Source: Rossellomorea aquimaris
GTDB lineage: Bacteria > Bacillota > Bacilli > Bacillales > Bacillaceae_B
Length of the DNA: 64,000 bases
Direction: 5' to 3'
NCBI RefSeq assembly: GCF_035590735.1
Contig: NZ_CP141595.1
Coordinates: forward strand, 1,397,001 to 1,461,000
The number at the start of each line of letters is the position of its first letter. Positions within the stretch are counted from its first letter, which is position 1. The notes under the pieces were generated by a model that was not told the origin of the DNA, searched no databases, and saw nothing but the letters and a program-made list of their open reading frames with translations. Shown here piece by piece: positions 34,967-43,115 of this stretch. Both the position numbers and the translations under genes were made by a program.

Positions 34967-36469
34967 ATGGAGAAAGAACAAAAGGCATGGAAGGTACCAC
35001 ATACATTCATCATTGTGTTTTTCGTTGTACTGGCAGCCGCAATTTTAACGTATATCGTACCAAAGGGGCAGTTCACGACAGAAGAAATCACGTTCATGCA
35101 GGATGGAGAAGAACAAACCAAAACGGTATTAAATCCTGATTCGTTCAGTTATTTAAAGGATGATGACGGGAATCTAATTAGAGGAGGAACCAGTCTATTC
35201 GAGTCGGGTGGCGGAATTGGATTCCTTAATTATGTATTTGAAGGTCTTGTATCAGGGGATAAATGGGGATCTGCTGTAGGGGTAGTAGCCTTTATCTTAA
35301 TAATTGGTGGAGCCTTTGGTATCATCATGAAAACAAGGGCCATTGAAGAAGGAATCCTAAAGGTCATTGAGAGGACCAAAGGAAAGGAATCTCTCATCAT
35401 CCCTATTATGTTTTTCTTGTTCTCATTAGGGGGAGCCGTGTTCGGGATGGGGGAAGAGGCCATTGCCTTTGCCATGATTCTCGTTCCGATCATGATTGCG
35501 ATTGGGTATGATGCCATCACTGGAATCATGATCACCTACGTGGCGACTCAAATCGGTTTCGCCACTTCATGGATGAATCCATTCGGAGTGGCTATCGCAC
35601 AAGGGGTATCAGGTGTGCCGGTACTTTCAGGAGCAGGTTTCCGTATTGTTATGTGGATTGTCTTTACACTTGTGGGAATCATTTACACATGGAGATATGC
35701 CCAAGCGATTCGGAAGGAACCTAAACGAAGTCTTTCTTATGCTTCTGATGAATACTTCCGTAAAGAAGGCAGAGTACAAGACTTAAATACCAAATTCACT
35801 TTGGGTCATTCACTTGTTATATTAACGGTTGCAGTAGGTATTGCTTGGATTATTTGGGGAGTGGTGGAACACGCCTACTATATTCCGGAGATTGCGAGCC
35901 AATTCTTTACGATTGGATTAGTTGCAGGGATCATTGGCGTCCTGTTTAAATTGAATGGAATGTCATGGGATGATATAGCAGATGGATTCATCGACGGAGC
36001 GAAGGATTTATTGCCGGCTGCATTAGTTGTAGGTATGGCAAAAGGAATCGTCATTATCCTTGGTGGAGATTCCCCTGACGCACCTTCTGTATTAAATACG
36101 ATGTTATATGGAGCAGGACAGGTGGTTGGGGATTTCCCTGAAGCCATTTCTGCCTGGTGTATGTATGTATTCCAGTCTGTATTCAACTTCTTTGTTGTAT
36201 CTGGTTCCGGTCAAGCCGCTCTAACAATGCCTTTAATGGCTCCACTTGCAGATATTGCCGGGGTCTCACGTCAAGTAGCGGTCCTTGCCTTCCAATTAGG
36301 TGATGGATTGACCAATATTCTTGTTCCGACCTCAGCTGCCTTACTCGGTACGCTTGGAGCTGCCCGAGTCGATTGGGGTATATGGGCTAGATTCATTATT
36401 AAATTCATGCTCATTCTATTCGTTCTGTCATCGATCTTTGTGATAACGGCAACGCTCATCGGTTTCTGA
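34967..36469 (+). CDS. YfcC-family (DcuC-like) membrane transporter
   Basis: A 500-residue polytopic protein of the YfcC/C4-dicarboxylate carrier-like superfamily (WKVPHTFIIVFFVVLAAAIL, FGMGEEAIAFAMILVP, SGSGQAALTMPLMAPLADI). About 12 helices with an extracytoplasmic loop after helix 1. GGGGGGAAAG precedes the ATG. It is the first gene behind the sigma-54 promoter and is followed by an isoaspartyl dipeptidase, so it probably imports isoaspartyl peptides or a related amino compound. Confidence 0.85.
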   Translation: MEKEQKAWKVPHTFIIVFFVVLAAAILTYIVPKGQFTTEEITFMQDGEEQTKTVLNPDSFSYLKDDDGNLIRGGTSLFESGGGIGFLNYVFEGLVSGDKWGSAVGVVAFILIIGGAFGIIMKTRAIEEGILKVIERTKGKESLIIPIMFFLFSLGGAVFGMGEEAIAFAMILVPIMIAIGYDAITGIMITYVATQIGFATSWMNPFGVAIAQGVSGVPVLSGAGFRIVMWIVFTLVGIIYTWRYAQAIRKEPKRSLSYASDEYFRKEGRVQDLNTKFTLGHSLVILTVAVGIAWIIWGVVEHAYYIPEIASQFFTIGLVAGIIGVLFKLNGMSWDDIADGFIDGAKDLLPAALVVGMAKGIVIILGGDSPDAPSVLNTMLYGAGQVVGDFPEAISAWCMYVFQSVFNFFVVSGSGQAALTMPLMAPLADIAGVSRQVAVLAFQLGDGLTNILVPTSAALLGTLGAARVDWGIWARFIIKFMLILFVLSSIFVITATLIGF

Positions 36470-36480
36470 TTTGATTTATA

Positions 36481-36509
36481 GTGCCGAACCTCACTGTAAG
36501 GTTCGGCAC
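36481..36509 (+). other. Intercistronic hairpin without T-tract
   Basis: GTGCCGAACCT-cactgt-AAGGTTCGGCAC between the transporter and dipeptidase genes. The lack of a T run argues against full termination; it may protect or process the mRNA. Confidence 0.65.
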
Positions 36510-36551
36510 GATTACACGATTATATAATAAGAAGTGAAGGGAGCAAACATC

Positions 36552-37724
36552 ATGCTGACATTAATTCAAAACGGAGAAGTTTATGCTCCAGAATATTTAG
36601 GGAAAAAGGATATATTGATAGTTGATAATAAAATAGGTTTTATTGAAGATAAGATTGAACCTCCTCATCAATTTGTGGAAATAAAGATTGTGGACGCAAC
36701 TGGAAAGTATGTTGTACCTGGTTTTATAGACTCGCACGTACATATAATGGGCGGAGGAGGCGAGGGCAGCTTTCGTACGAGAACACCGGAAATTCAGCTG
36801 ACTCAGGCCACGCTTGCCGGTATCACGACCCTTGTTGGTGTGATTGGAACAGATGGAACGACAAGAACGATGGCGAGCCTTGTGGCAAAAGCAAAGGGCC
36901 TTGAAGAAGAGGGGATCACATGCTACGCGCAGACAGGTTCTTATCAAGTCCCCCTGAAAACGCTTACTGGTAAAATCGAGGATGATATTATATTAGTAGA
37001 CCGCATCATCGGAGTAGGTGAAGTGGCGATTGCTGATCATCGTTCATCTCAACCCACAGTAAACGAATTAACAAAAATCGCTTCTGCTGCCCGAATCGGG
37101 GGCATGTTGTCCGGTAAATCGGGTATAGTCAATGTTCATGTAGGGGATAGTCATGACCACTTAAAACTTCTCCAGGAAATAGTCGATACAACGGATATTC
37201 CGATTAAACAATTTTATCCAACCCATATCAATCGAAATGCCCATCTGTTTGAAGCAGGTATTCAATACGCTCAAAGGGGTGGTTATGTAGACTTTACGAC
37301 TAGTACCATTCCTCAATTTCTCGAAGATGGCGAAGTGAAATGCAGTAAAGCGTTAAAACGAATGCTCGATGCAGGTGTACCGGTTGAGCAAATCACATAC
37401 ACCTCGGATGGACAAGCAAGCTTACCTAATTTTGATGGGGGCGGAGAACTGATCGGATTACAGATTGGTCAGGTGTCGAGTCTATACAGGGAAGTAAAGG
37501 ACGCTGTTCTGGAAGAAGGCATTCCGTTAGAAACAGCCATTAAAGTCATAACATCAAATCCTGCCAAAATCCTGAAGTTAAAGCAAAAAGGTCATGTTGA
37601 GGTAGAAAAGGACGCTGATCTCGTGCTGTTGGATAAGGATACGCTTGAGGTGAACTCGGTGTTTGCCAAGGGTAAGATGATGGTAGAGAACGGGGAAGCG
37701 ATTGTGAAGGGAACGTTTGAATGA
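36552..37724 (+). CDS. iadA: Isoaspartyl dipeptidase (IadA)
   Basis: A 390-residue amidohydrolase that cleaves beta-aspartyl (isoaspartyl) dipeptides from damaged proteins. Metal ligands: HVHIMGGGGEG in the FIDSHVHIMGG motif, the Gln/Glu region GEVAIADHRSSQPT, His in VNVHVGDSHDHL and in FYPTHINRN, and Asp in TYTSDGQASLP. GAAGGGAG is 8 bases before ATG 36552; an in-frame GTG at 36534 is less likely. Second gene of the sigma-54 operon. Confidence 0.93.
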   Translation: MLTLIQNGEVYAPEYLGKKDILIVDNKIGFIEDKIEPPHQFVEIKIVDATGKYVVPGFIDSHVHIMGGGGEGSFRTRTPEIQLTQATLAGITTLVGVIGTDGTTRTMASLVAKAKGLEEEGITCYAQTGSYQVPLKTLTGKIEDDIILVDRIIGVGEVAIADHRSSQPTVNELTKIASAARIGGMLSGKSGIVNVHVGDSHDHLKLLQEIVDTTDIPIKQFYPTHINRNAHLFEAGIQYAQRGGYVDFTTSTIPQFLEDGEVKCSKALKRMLDAGVPVEQITYTSDGQASLPNFDGGGELIGLQIGQVSSLYREVKDAVLEEGIPLETAIKVITSNPAKILKLKQKGHVEVEKDADLVLLDKDTLEVNSVFAKGKMMVENGEAIVKGTFE

Positions 37725-37738
37725 TTTTAGGTATTAAA

Positions 37739-37778
37739 ATAGCTTGGAGCCTTGGGGGCTTTGGGCTATTTTTTTTGT
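37739..37778 (+). terminator. Terminator after iadA
   Basis: AATAGC...GCTATT stem with inner GGAGCC/GGGCTT-type pairs followed by eight T. Confidence 0.78.
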
Positions 37779-37810
37779 TATAGACAGAATTTAAAATCAG
37801 CCGAGCAGAT

Positions 37811-37870
37811 AACGGGGGAATCCTCTTTTTAACGGTGAAATCCTAAATATATCGGCGAAACGTCTTCTCC
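37811..37870. repeat. Three 20-bp tandem degenerate repeats
   Basis: Units start at 37811, 37831 and 37851, each aa/at-CGG-nGnnAA followed by TCC or GTC and an AT-rich end (e.g. AACGGTGAAATCCTAAATAT). Exact 20-bp period. No gene is seen in this intergenic region. Confidence 0.6.
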
Positions 37871-38013
37871 TGAATTTTTTGTTATCTGGGAGGGACTATT
37901 CCCATTCCCTATCCGACCACAGACGGAGGAAAAAACCACCAATAGACCCTCATGTTCTTCGGGTATTCCCTATACTATAAAGATAGTTAATCATTGATGG
38001 GAGACGGTTATTC

Positions 38014-39285
38014 ATGAAAAAAATGATTGAAATCTTTAAGAATCCAATTTTTCTAAAGTTGTTCTTTGCTAATTTCACTTCGCATATGGGAAGTGTGATT
38101 GGTTTGACTGCCTTTATGTTTTATCTACTGGATCGGTTTTCGGAGCAACCTATGTATGCTTCCCTGACTGAAATGATGTACTCATTACCCACTCTTCTCG
38201 TCTTCTTTCTTGTTGGAGTACTCGCTGACAGAATGGACCGGCAGAAAATTGCCTACCATTGTGATACGATCAGTGCGTTCCTTACACTACTATTATTCGG
38301 GGCCATCTACATTGGCTGGCTGCCCCTCATATTTGCCATCCTGTTTCTAAGAAGCGGAGTCCAGAAGTTCTTTTTTCCTGCTGAACAAGGGATACTGCAA
38401 GGAGTGCTTTCGAAAGATGATTATTCAACGGCTGCCGGCTTGAATCAAATGGTGATGAGCCTGTTTATGTTACTTGGAAATGCTGTTGCCATCTTTGTAT
38501 ATTGGACGGCGGGGATCTACGGTGCAATTGCAGTCGATTTTGTTACATTCGTTATTTCGGCCATCTTAATCAGGAAATGTATCATTCCCGAAGAGGTTCG
38601 ACTTCCAAACGGCAAGCATACGTGGAAAGACTTGAACATTAAGTCTGTGACGAAAGATTTTACAGCCGGGATGAACTATATCCTGAATCATAAGCTGCTA
38701 CTATCCTTAATTGGAGGATTTGTCGTATTTGGAATTGTGAACGGCGGATTTTCGGTCATTCCTATTTTTATATTGAAATATAAATTAGCACCAGAGTCTT
38801 ATGAAGAATATTCGATTTTATTAGGTGTCGCATTCGGTGCCGGTGTATTGATTGGCAGTATTCTCTCTTCAATGCTTGCTCAGAAGTTTAAGTTTCATGT
38901 GTTGATAGTTGCAGGGCTGGTTATTTCCGGAACGTTTATCATCGCAGCATCTTTTGCGCCTGCGACTTGGATCTTCCTCACGATCATCTTTTTCGCTGCA
39001 CTTGGCTTACCCCTTGTGAACATTGCAATCGGGGGATGGATGCCGAGCATCATTGACCCGAAAATGATGGGCAGGGTGCAAGGGTGGATCAATCCCCTTA
39101 TGATGCTGTCACAATCCATTACCCTTGGAGTGATTGCTTTGACATTCCCTACCGTCGTAACCGTTGAAATGCTCTACTGGCTCGTTGGAGGATGTTTAAT
39201 CATAGTAGGTATCTTCTACACCATCATTCTTCCTAAATATGTGAAAGAAGAAAATAATGCTCAGCCTGCTGCTCTGAATGGCTAA
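38014..39285 (+). CDS. MFS transporter, MefA-like
   Basis: A 423-residue 12-helix transporter (FFANFTSHMGSVIGLTAFMF; the loop 2-3 motif is GVLADRMDRQK). The branch includes macrolide-efflux-like exporters, so drug or metabolite export is likely. The ATG at 38014 follows GGGAGACGG. Monocistronic, with a strong terminator. It is not closely similar to the MFS gene at 3070. Confidence 0.82.
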   Translation: MKKMIEIFKNPIFLKLFFANFTSHMGSVIGLTAFMFYLLDRFSEQPMYASLTEMMYSLPTLLVFFLVGVLADRMDRQKIAYHCDTISAFLTLLLFGAIYIGWLPLIFAILFLRSGVQKFFFPAEQGILQGVLSKDDYSTAAGLNQMVMSLFMLLGNAVAIFVYWTAGIYGAIAVDFVTFVISAILIRKCIIPEEVRLPNGKHTWKDLNIKSVTKDFTAGMNYILNHKLLLSLIGGFVVFGIVNGGFSVIPIFILKYKLAPESYEEYSILLGVAFGAGVLIGSILSSMLAQKFKFHVLIVAGLVISGTFIIAASFAPATWIFLTIIFFAALGLPLVNIAIGGWMPSIIDPKMMGRVQGWINPLMMLSQSITLGVIALTFPTVVTVEMLYWLVGGCLIIVGIFYTIILPKYVKEENNAQPAALNG

Positions 39286-39292
39286 GGAGAGC

Positions 39293-39339
39293 CCCTCTAT
39301 GAATAGAACATGACTATTCATAGAGGGATATTTTTTTTT
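39293..39339 (+). terminator. Strong terminator
   Basis: CCCTCTATGAATAG-aacatga-CTATTCATAGAGGG followed by nine T. Confidence 0.95.
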
Positions 39340-39381
39340 GAAATAGAATGAAAATATTTCAAAAAAAGTATAATGATTTTA

Positions 39382-39406
39382 TGAACGATTTTTCCTTTTG
39401 TGCGTC
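39382..39406 (+). promoter_or_regulatory. Probable SigY-type ECF promoter (autoregulatory)
   Basis: TGAACG (39382-39387), 15-base spacer, CGTC (39403-39406), resembling the -35/-10 pair recalled for the B. subtilis sigY promoter. It lies about 48 bases before sigY. Confidence 0.65.
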
Positions 39407-39453
39407 TTATTAATGAACTCGCTTGCTGGGGTGGAAAGAAAGGACAGTAAAGG

Positions 39454-39993
39454 ATGGAAGAGAGAGATCTGATCAAACGGGCGAAAAAAGGGAATCATGA
39501 AGCCTTTGCCATTCTTTTTCAAGAACATTATCCTTTTCTAGTAAAGTACTTAATGAAAGTGACAATGAATCGGGATCAGGCAGAGGAGCTTGCACAGGAT
39601 ACAATGGCAAAATGTGTAGAGAAGATTCATCAATACAACGGGAAATCAAAATTCTCATCATGGCTGATTTCCATCGCAACCAATCGTTATGTTGATCTTC
39701 AGCGTAAAAAGAAAAGAGAACAGAGCTGGCGGAATGAAGAAGTGAATGTCAGAAAATTAAAATGGCAGATGAAGTCTAGGAATGAAGAATGGAATGATGT
39801 GCTGGCAGCCTTGTCCACACTATCAGAAGATATCAGGCTCCCTATCATACTGAAACATTACTACGGTTATTCCTATGAAGAGATTGGTCAAATGACAGAA
39901 GTGCCACCTGGGACAGTGAAATCACGGGTTCATCATGGGATCATCCGGCTGAGGAAGGAGTTGAAAATAGATGAACAACCATCAGGAACATAA
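39454..39993 (+). CDS. sigY: ECF RNA polymerase sigma factor SigY
   Basis: A 179-residue ECF sigma factor. Sigma region 2 (ILFQEHYPFLVKYLMKVTMN, AEELAQDTMAKCVEKI, FSSWLISIATNRYVDLQRKK) and region 4 (LPIILKHYYGYSYEEIGQMT, PPGTVKSRVHHGIIRLRKEL) are complete. The following genes encode YxlC and YxlD, which identifies the SigY type. It overlaps yxlC by 23 bases. A TGAACG...CGTC promoter upstream suggests autoregulation. Confidence 0.88.
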   Translation: MEERDLIKRAKKGNHEAFAILFQEHYPFLVKYLMKVTMNRDQAEELAQDTMAKCVEKIHQYNGKSKFSSWLISIATNRYVDLQRKKKREQSWRNEEVNVRKLKWQMKSRNEEWNDVLAALSTLSEDIRLPIILKHYYGYSYEEIGQMTEVPPGTVKSRVHHGIIRLRKELKIDEQPSGT

Positions 39994-40291
39994 CGATGAA
40001 TTAAAGAAATTACTGGAGGACGGATTCCTGTCAATTAATGAAGACATTGACGAAAGCACCCCGTCCCTGCAGTGGTTTGAGCAATTAGTAGAGGATCAGC
40101 AAGTGAAGCTTAAAGCCAGGTTTAAACGGGATATCATCATCTTTCTTCTTCTGGCCTGTTGTATCTTGACTGTGTTTTCCCTTACGTTATTTCAAATGCC
40201 AATTCTATTTCTTCTCCTTCAAGTTGCCATCTTTGTGGGAGCCTCAATTTTTACTGGCATAACATATACGAAAAAGGTGAAAAGGATATGA
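39971..40291 (+). CDS. yxlC: YxlC, SigY anti-sigma component
   Basis: A 106-residue membrane protein with a cytosolic N-terminus (residues 1-55, acidic) and two helices (~57-75 and ~78-97). In B. subtilis YxlC binds SigY and, with YxlD, keeps it inactive. Its start lies inside sigY and its stop overlaps yxlD by 4 bases, so translation is coupled. Confidence 0.85.
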   Translation: MNNHQEHNDELKKLLEDGFLSINEDIDESTPSLQWFEQLVEDQQVKLKARFKRDIIIFLLLACCILTVFSLTLFQMPILFLLLQVAIFVGASIFTGITYTKKVKRI

Positions 40292-40500
40292 CAAAAGAAG
40301 AGCTCTATATCTTACCCCTTGTCATTCCGATCCTTCTGACTCAAAGTATTTACCTGTTCATCGATGCCCGGAAGAACGGACATAACTATTGGTTCTGGGG
40401 GATCTGGGGATTGATTCAGTGCCCATTCCCACTCATCTTTTATTTCATATTTGCAAAGAAGATTTGGAGGAAATTCAAGGCAGGGGAGAGGGAATCATGA
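40288..40500 (+). CDS. yxlD: YxlD, SigY anti-sigma component
   Basis: A 70-residue membrane protein with two helices (LPLVIPILLTQSIYLFIDA; YWFWGIWGLIQCPFPLIFYF), a PLD-nuclease-N-like small protein as in YxlD. AAAGGTGAAAAGGAT precedes ATG 40288. Partner of YxlC in SigY control. Stop and next start overlap (ATGA). Confidence 0.83.
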   Translation: MTKEELYILPLVIPILLTQSIYLFIDARKNGHNYWFWGIWGLIQCPFPLIFYFIFAKKIWRKFKAGERES

Positions 40501-40811
40501 TTATAGTGACAACCGATTTTGTACCAGGTATGGAAGTAAAAGAATTAAGAGGATTTGTAAGGGGAAGTACCGTTCAAGCGAAGCATATTGGCAAAGATAT
40601 CATTGCGGGTCTTAAAACCATCATTGGTGGAGAAATAAGCGAATATAGTGAGTTGATGGAGGAAGCAAGGAAACAAGCGATTGACCGTATGATGGAAGAA
40701 GCTTCTCAAAAAGGTGCAAATGCCGTTATTGCCGTTCGTTTAGAAACCTCGGCTGTCATGCAGAACGCTTCTGAAATTATTGCTTACGGAACGGCTGTCA
40801 TCGTGGAATAA
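40497..40811 (+). CDS. YbjQ/UPF0145 heavy-metal-binding-domain-type protein
   Basis: A 104-residue soluble protein of the YbjQ (UPF0145) family: FVPGMEVKELRGFVRGSTVQ, DIIAGLKTIIGGEISEY, GANAVIAVRLETSAV, EIIAYGTAVIVE. The family forms pentamers; the name heavy-metal-binding is predicted and not well tested. It starts inside the end of yxlD, so it is the last gene of the SigY operon, in the place where B. subtilis has yxlEFG. Confidence 0.85.
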   Translation: MIIVTTDFVPGMEVKELRGFVRGSTVQAKHIGKDIIAGLKTIIGGEISEYSELMEEARKQAIDRMMEEASQKGANAVIAVRLETSAVMQNASEIIAYGTAVIVE

Positions 40812-40882
40812 TTCTGCCTTTGTGGTTCACTCATGTAGTGGAAAAACATATAGTATATAGAAAATTATCAATAAAAATAATA

Positions 40883-40911
40883 TTGACACAATTCTTGGCG
40901 TATAGTATGGT
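40883..40911 (+). promoter_or_regulatory. Sigma-A promoter of the bmrCD leader
   Basis: TTGACA (40883-40888), 17-base spacer, TATGGT (40906-40911). Transcription from about 40918 gives a leader of about 440 bases before bmrC. Confidence 0.78.
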
Positions 40912-40952
40912 TATTAATGGAATAAATAATAGAAATGAATGGAGGGTTTGTG

Positions 40953-41027
40953 ATGATTAAAGTGTATACAATTCATGGAGTACCAGCAGCGTTCAATACC
41001 AATTTCATATCATCACATAACCAGTAA
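40953..41027 (+). CDS. 24-residue leader peptide upstream of bmrCD
   Basis: Short ORF with GGAGGG 6 bases before ATG 40953, beginning MIKVYTIHGVPAAF and ending with SSHNQ. It ends 34 bases before a terminator-like hairpin. In B. subtilis bmrCD is controlled by translation of the leader bmrB with transcription attenuation; this ORF sits in the same position, although its sequence is not known to me to match BmrB. Confidence 0.65.
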   Translation: MIKVYTIHGVPAAFNTNFISSHNQ

Positions 41028-41060
41028 CTCCTTAATCATTCTGTCATATGAATATTAATG

Positions 41061-41090
41061 GCACAGGTTATGCATATAATCTGTGCTTTT
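41061..41090 (+). terminator. Attenuator-like terminator in the bmrCD leader
   Basis: GCACAGGTTAT-gcat-ATAATCTGTGC, an 11-bp stem with one G-U pair, followed by TTTT. A competing hairpin is possible between CCTTAATCATTC (41029-41040) and GAATATTAATGG (41050-41061), which would take the base of this stem. Confidence 0.65.
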
Positions 41091-41098
41091 CTATGTCC

Positions 41099-41199
41099 AA
41101 AAAAAAGACGGACGTTTTTAAGGCGCAACAGATTGGCAGGGATTCGGAAGGAATCCCTATCGGATCTTGTGATAAATGCCTTAGGCGTCTGTCTTTTTT
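41099..41199 (+). ncRNA. Structured leader element with closing terminator stem
   Basis: Outer stem AAAAAAGACGGACG with GCGTCTGTCTTTTTT, next stem AAGGC/GCCTT, and an apical stem-loop GGGATTC-ggaag-GAATCCC. The 3' side ends in T6, so the outer stem is also a terminator. It is not a riboswitch class that I recognise. Confidence 0.6.
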
Positions 41200-41268
41200 C
41201 GTTTAGGTGTACCCAAGGGCCATCCTTGATCACATATAAAAACCTAATTTCAGAAGGAGGAAATGATT

Positions 41269-41325
41269 ATGTTAATCATTCAAATGAAGAAGATGATGTC
41301 CGCTGTGGAGACAGAAGGCGGATAG
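41269..41325 (+). CDS. Possible second leader peptide, 18 residues
   Basis: ORF with a perfect GAAGGAGG 8 bases before ATG 41269, starting MLIIQMKKMM. It stops 32 bases before bmrC. Strong ribosome site but too short for a family call; it may couple or gate bmrC translation. Confidence 0.4.
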   Translation: MLIIQMKKMMSAVETEGG

Positions 41326-41357
41326 TGAAGAAAGTCAACAAGAGGAGGTAATGTGGA

Positions 41358-43115
41358 ATGTTTAGTATTTTTAAGAAATTATCTTGGTTTTTTATTGAAA
41401 ATTGGAAGAGATATACGGTAGCGATCGTTCTATTGACGATTGTCGGAATCCTTGACGTGATTCCTCCAAAGCTTGTAGGGAATGCAATTGATGACATTCA
41501 CCTGGGTGCGATGACGTGGGAAGTCGTCGGGAAATATCTTTGGCTGATTGGCGGAATCGCACTTATTTCGTACGCAATGACGTATGTGTGGATGTATCAA
41601 TTATTTGGAGGGGCTTTTCTCGTTGAACGTAAGCTTCGCGGTAAATTTATGGAACATTTATTAAAGATGACTCCGACTTTTTTTGAAAAGAATCGTACGG
41701 GAGATTTAATGGCAAGGGCAACGAATGATCTGAAGGCCATCTCGGTTACAGCCGGTTTCGGCGTTTTGACACTAATCGATTCCAGTGTCTTTATGCTAAC
41801 GATCCTTTTTACAATGGGATTTCTTATCAGCTGGAAACTGACTATCGCGGCGATAATGCCGCTTCCGATCATGGCCATGTTGATGAAGGTGTACGGTGCA
41901 AGAATTCATAAGAGATTCACGGAAGCCCAGGATTCATTCGGTGACTTGAATGATAAAGTGCTTGAGTCGATTGCAGGTGTCCGTGTCATTCGTGCGTATG
42001 TACAGGAAAGAGCGGATGAGAAGCGTTTCGCTGATATGACTGAAGACGTCTATAGTAAGAATATTGGTGTGGCAAAGATTGATTCCCTCTTTGAACCAAC
42101 AATCAAGGTCCTTGTCGGGTTGAGTTATTTGATCGGACTTGGATATGGAGCATATCTTGTATTTCACCAATCGATCACATTGGGAGAGCTTGTTTCCTTT
42201 AACGTATACCTCGGTATGCTGATTTGGCCGATGTTTGCCATTGGGGAGTTGATCAATATCATGCAGCGCGGGAATGCATCGCTTGACCGGGTTCAAGAGA
42301 CCCTTGATTATGTGCAGGACGTCCAGGATTCTGAGAACCCTCAATGGATAGATTCTCCTGATCATATAGGATTTAAGGATGTGGACTTTCAATATCCGTC
42401 CTCACAGGTGTTGAATCTGTCCAATATCAATCTTAATATCCATCAGGGAGGCACTCTTGGAATCGTCGGGAAGACAGGAAGCGGAAAAACGACCTTTATC
42501 AAGCAGCTCCTCCGTGAATATCCTGCCGGAAAAGGGTCTTTATCCATAGGGGGGGTCCCGGTCAGTGATTTGACCATCCAGCAGGTAAGGGATTGGATCG
42601 GTTACGTGCCCCAGGATCATGTCCTTTTCTCAAGGACCGTCAGTGAAAACATTCTGTTCGGAAGACATGATGCGACTGAGCAAGACCTGGAACAAGCCAT
42701 TGAACTAGCTGATTTCAAAAAAGATCTTGAAATGCTTCCGGCCGGATTAACCACTCTTGTAGGAGAAAAGGGTGTGGCCCTTTCAGGTGGTCAGAAGCAG
42801 CGGATTTCAATTGCCCGGGCACTGATCAAAAATCCGGAAATCCTGATTCTGGATGACTCGCTTTCGGCTGTTGATGCGAAAACTGAAGCGAAGATCATTG
42901 AGAATATACGAAAAGAACGTGAAGGAAAAACAACGATTATTACGACTCATCGTCTCTCCGCCGTTCAGCATGCAGACTGGATTATCGTGTTTGAAGATGG
43001 GAAAGTGGTAGAAGAAGGGGTACATGAAAGACTCCTTGAAAACGGTGGTTGGTATAAAGAACAATTCGATCGCCAACAAGTTGAAGATTCCTCACGCGAG
43101 GAGGTGGGCGCATGA
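41358..43115 (+). CDS. bmrC: BmrC (YheI), multidrug ABC half-transporter
   Basis: A 585-residue ABC exporter subunit: six-helix TM domain, then an ATPase domain with Walker A GKTGSGKTT, signature LSGGQKQR and His-switch TTHRLSA. Walker B reads LILDDSLSAVD, with Asp in place of the catalytic Glu, so this half has the degenerate site expected of BmrC. It pairs with BmrD to export drugs. Length equals B. subtilis BmrC. AGAGGAGGT is 8 bases before ATG 41358. It overlaps bmrD by 4 bases. Confidence 0.93.
   Translation: MFSIFKKLSWFFIENWKRYTVAIVLLTIVGILDVIPPKLVGNAIDDIHLGAMTWEVVGKYLWLIGGIALISYAMTYVWMYQLFGGAFLVERKLRGKFMEHLLKMTPTFFEKNRTGDLMARATNDLKAISVTAGFGVLTLIDSSVFMLTILFTMGFLISWKLTIAAIMPLPIMAMLMKVYGARIHKRFTEAQDSFGDLNDKVLESIAGVRVIRAYVQERADEKRFADMTEDVYSKNIGVAKIDSLFEPTIKVLVGLSYLIGLGYGAYLVFHQSITLGELVSFNVYLGMLIWPMFAIGELINIMQRGNASLDRVQETLDYVQDVQDSENPQWIDSPDHIGFKDVDFQYPSSQVLNLSNINLNIHQGGTLGIVGKTGSGKTTFIKQLLREYPAGKGSLSIGGVPVSDLTIQQVRDWIGYVPQDHVLFSRTVSENILFGRHDATEQDLEQAIELADFKKDLEMLPAGLTTLVGEKGVALSGGQKQRISIARALIKNPEILILDDSLSAVDAKTEAKIIENIRKEREGKTTIITTHRLSAVQHADWIIVFEDGKVVEEGVHERLLENGGWYKEQFDRQQVEDSSREEVGA

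Noticed and set aside
41058..41351. 97-codon ORF upstream of bmrC
   Set aside because: It crosses a terminator hairpin and the structured leader element, and no family is recognisable; the region is better explained as a regulatory leader.
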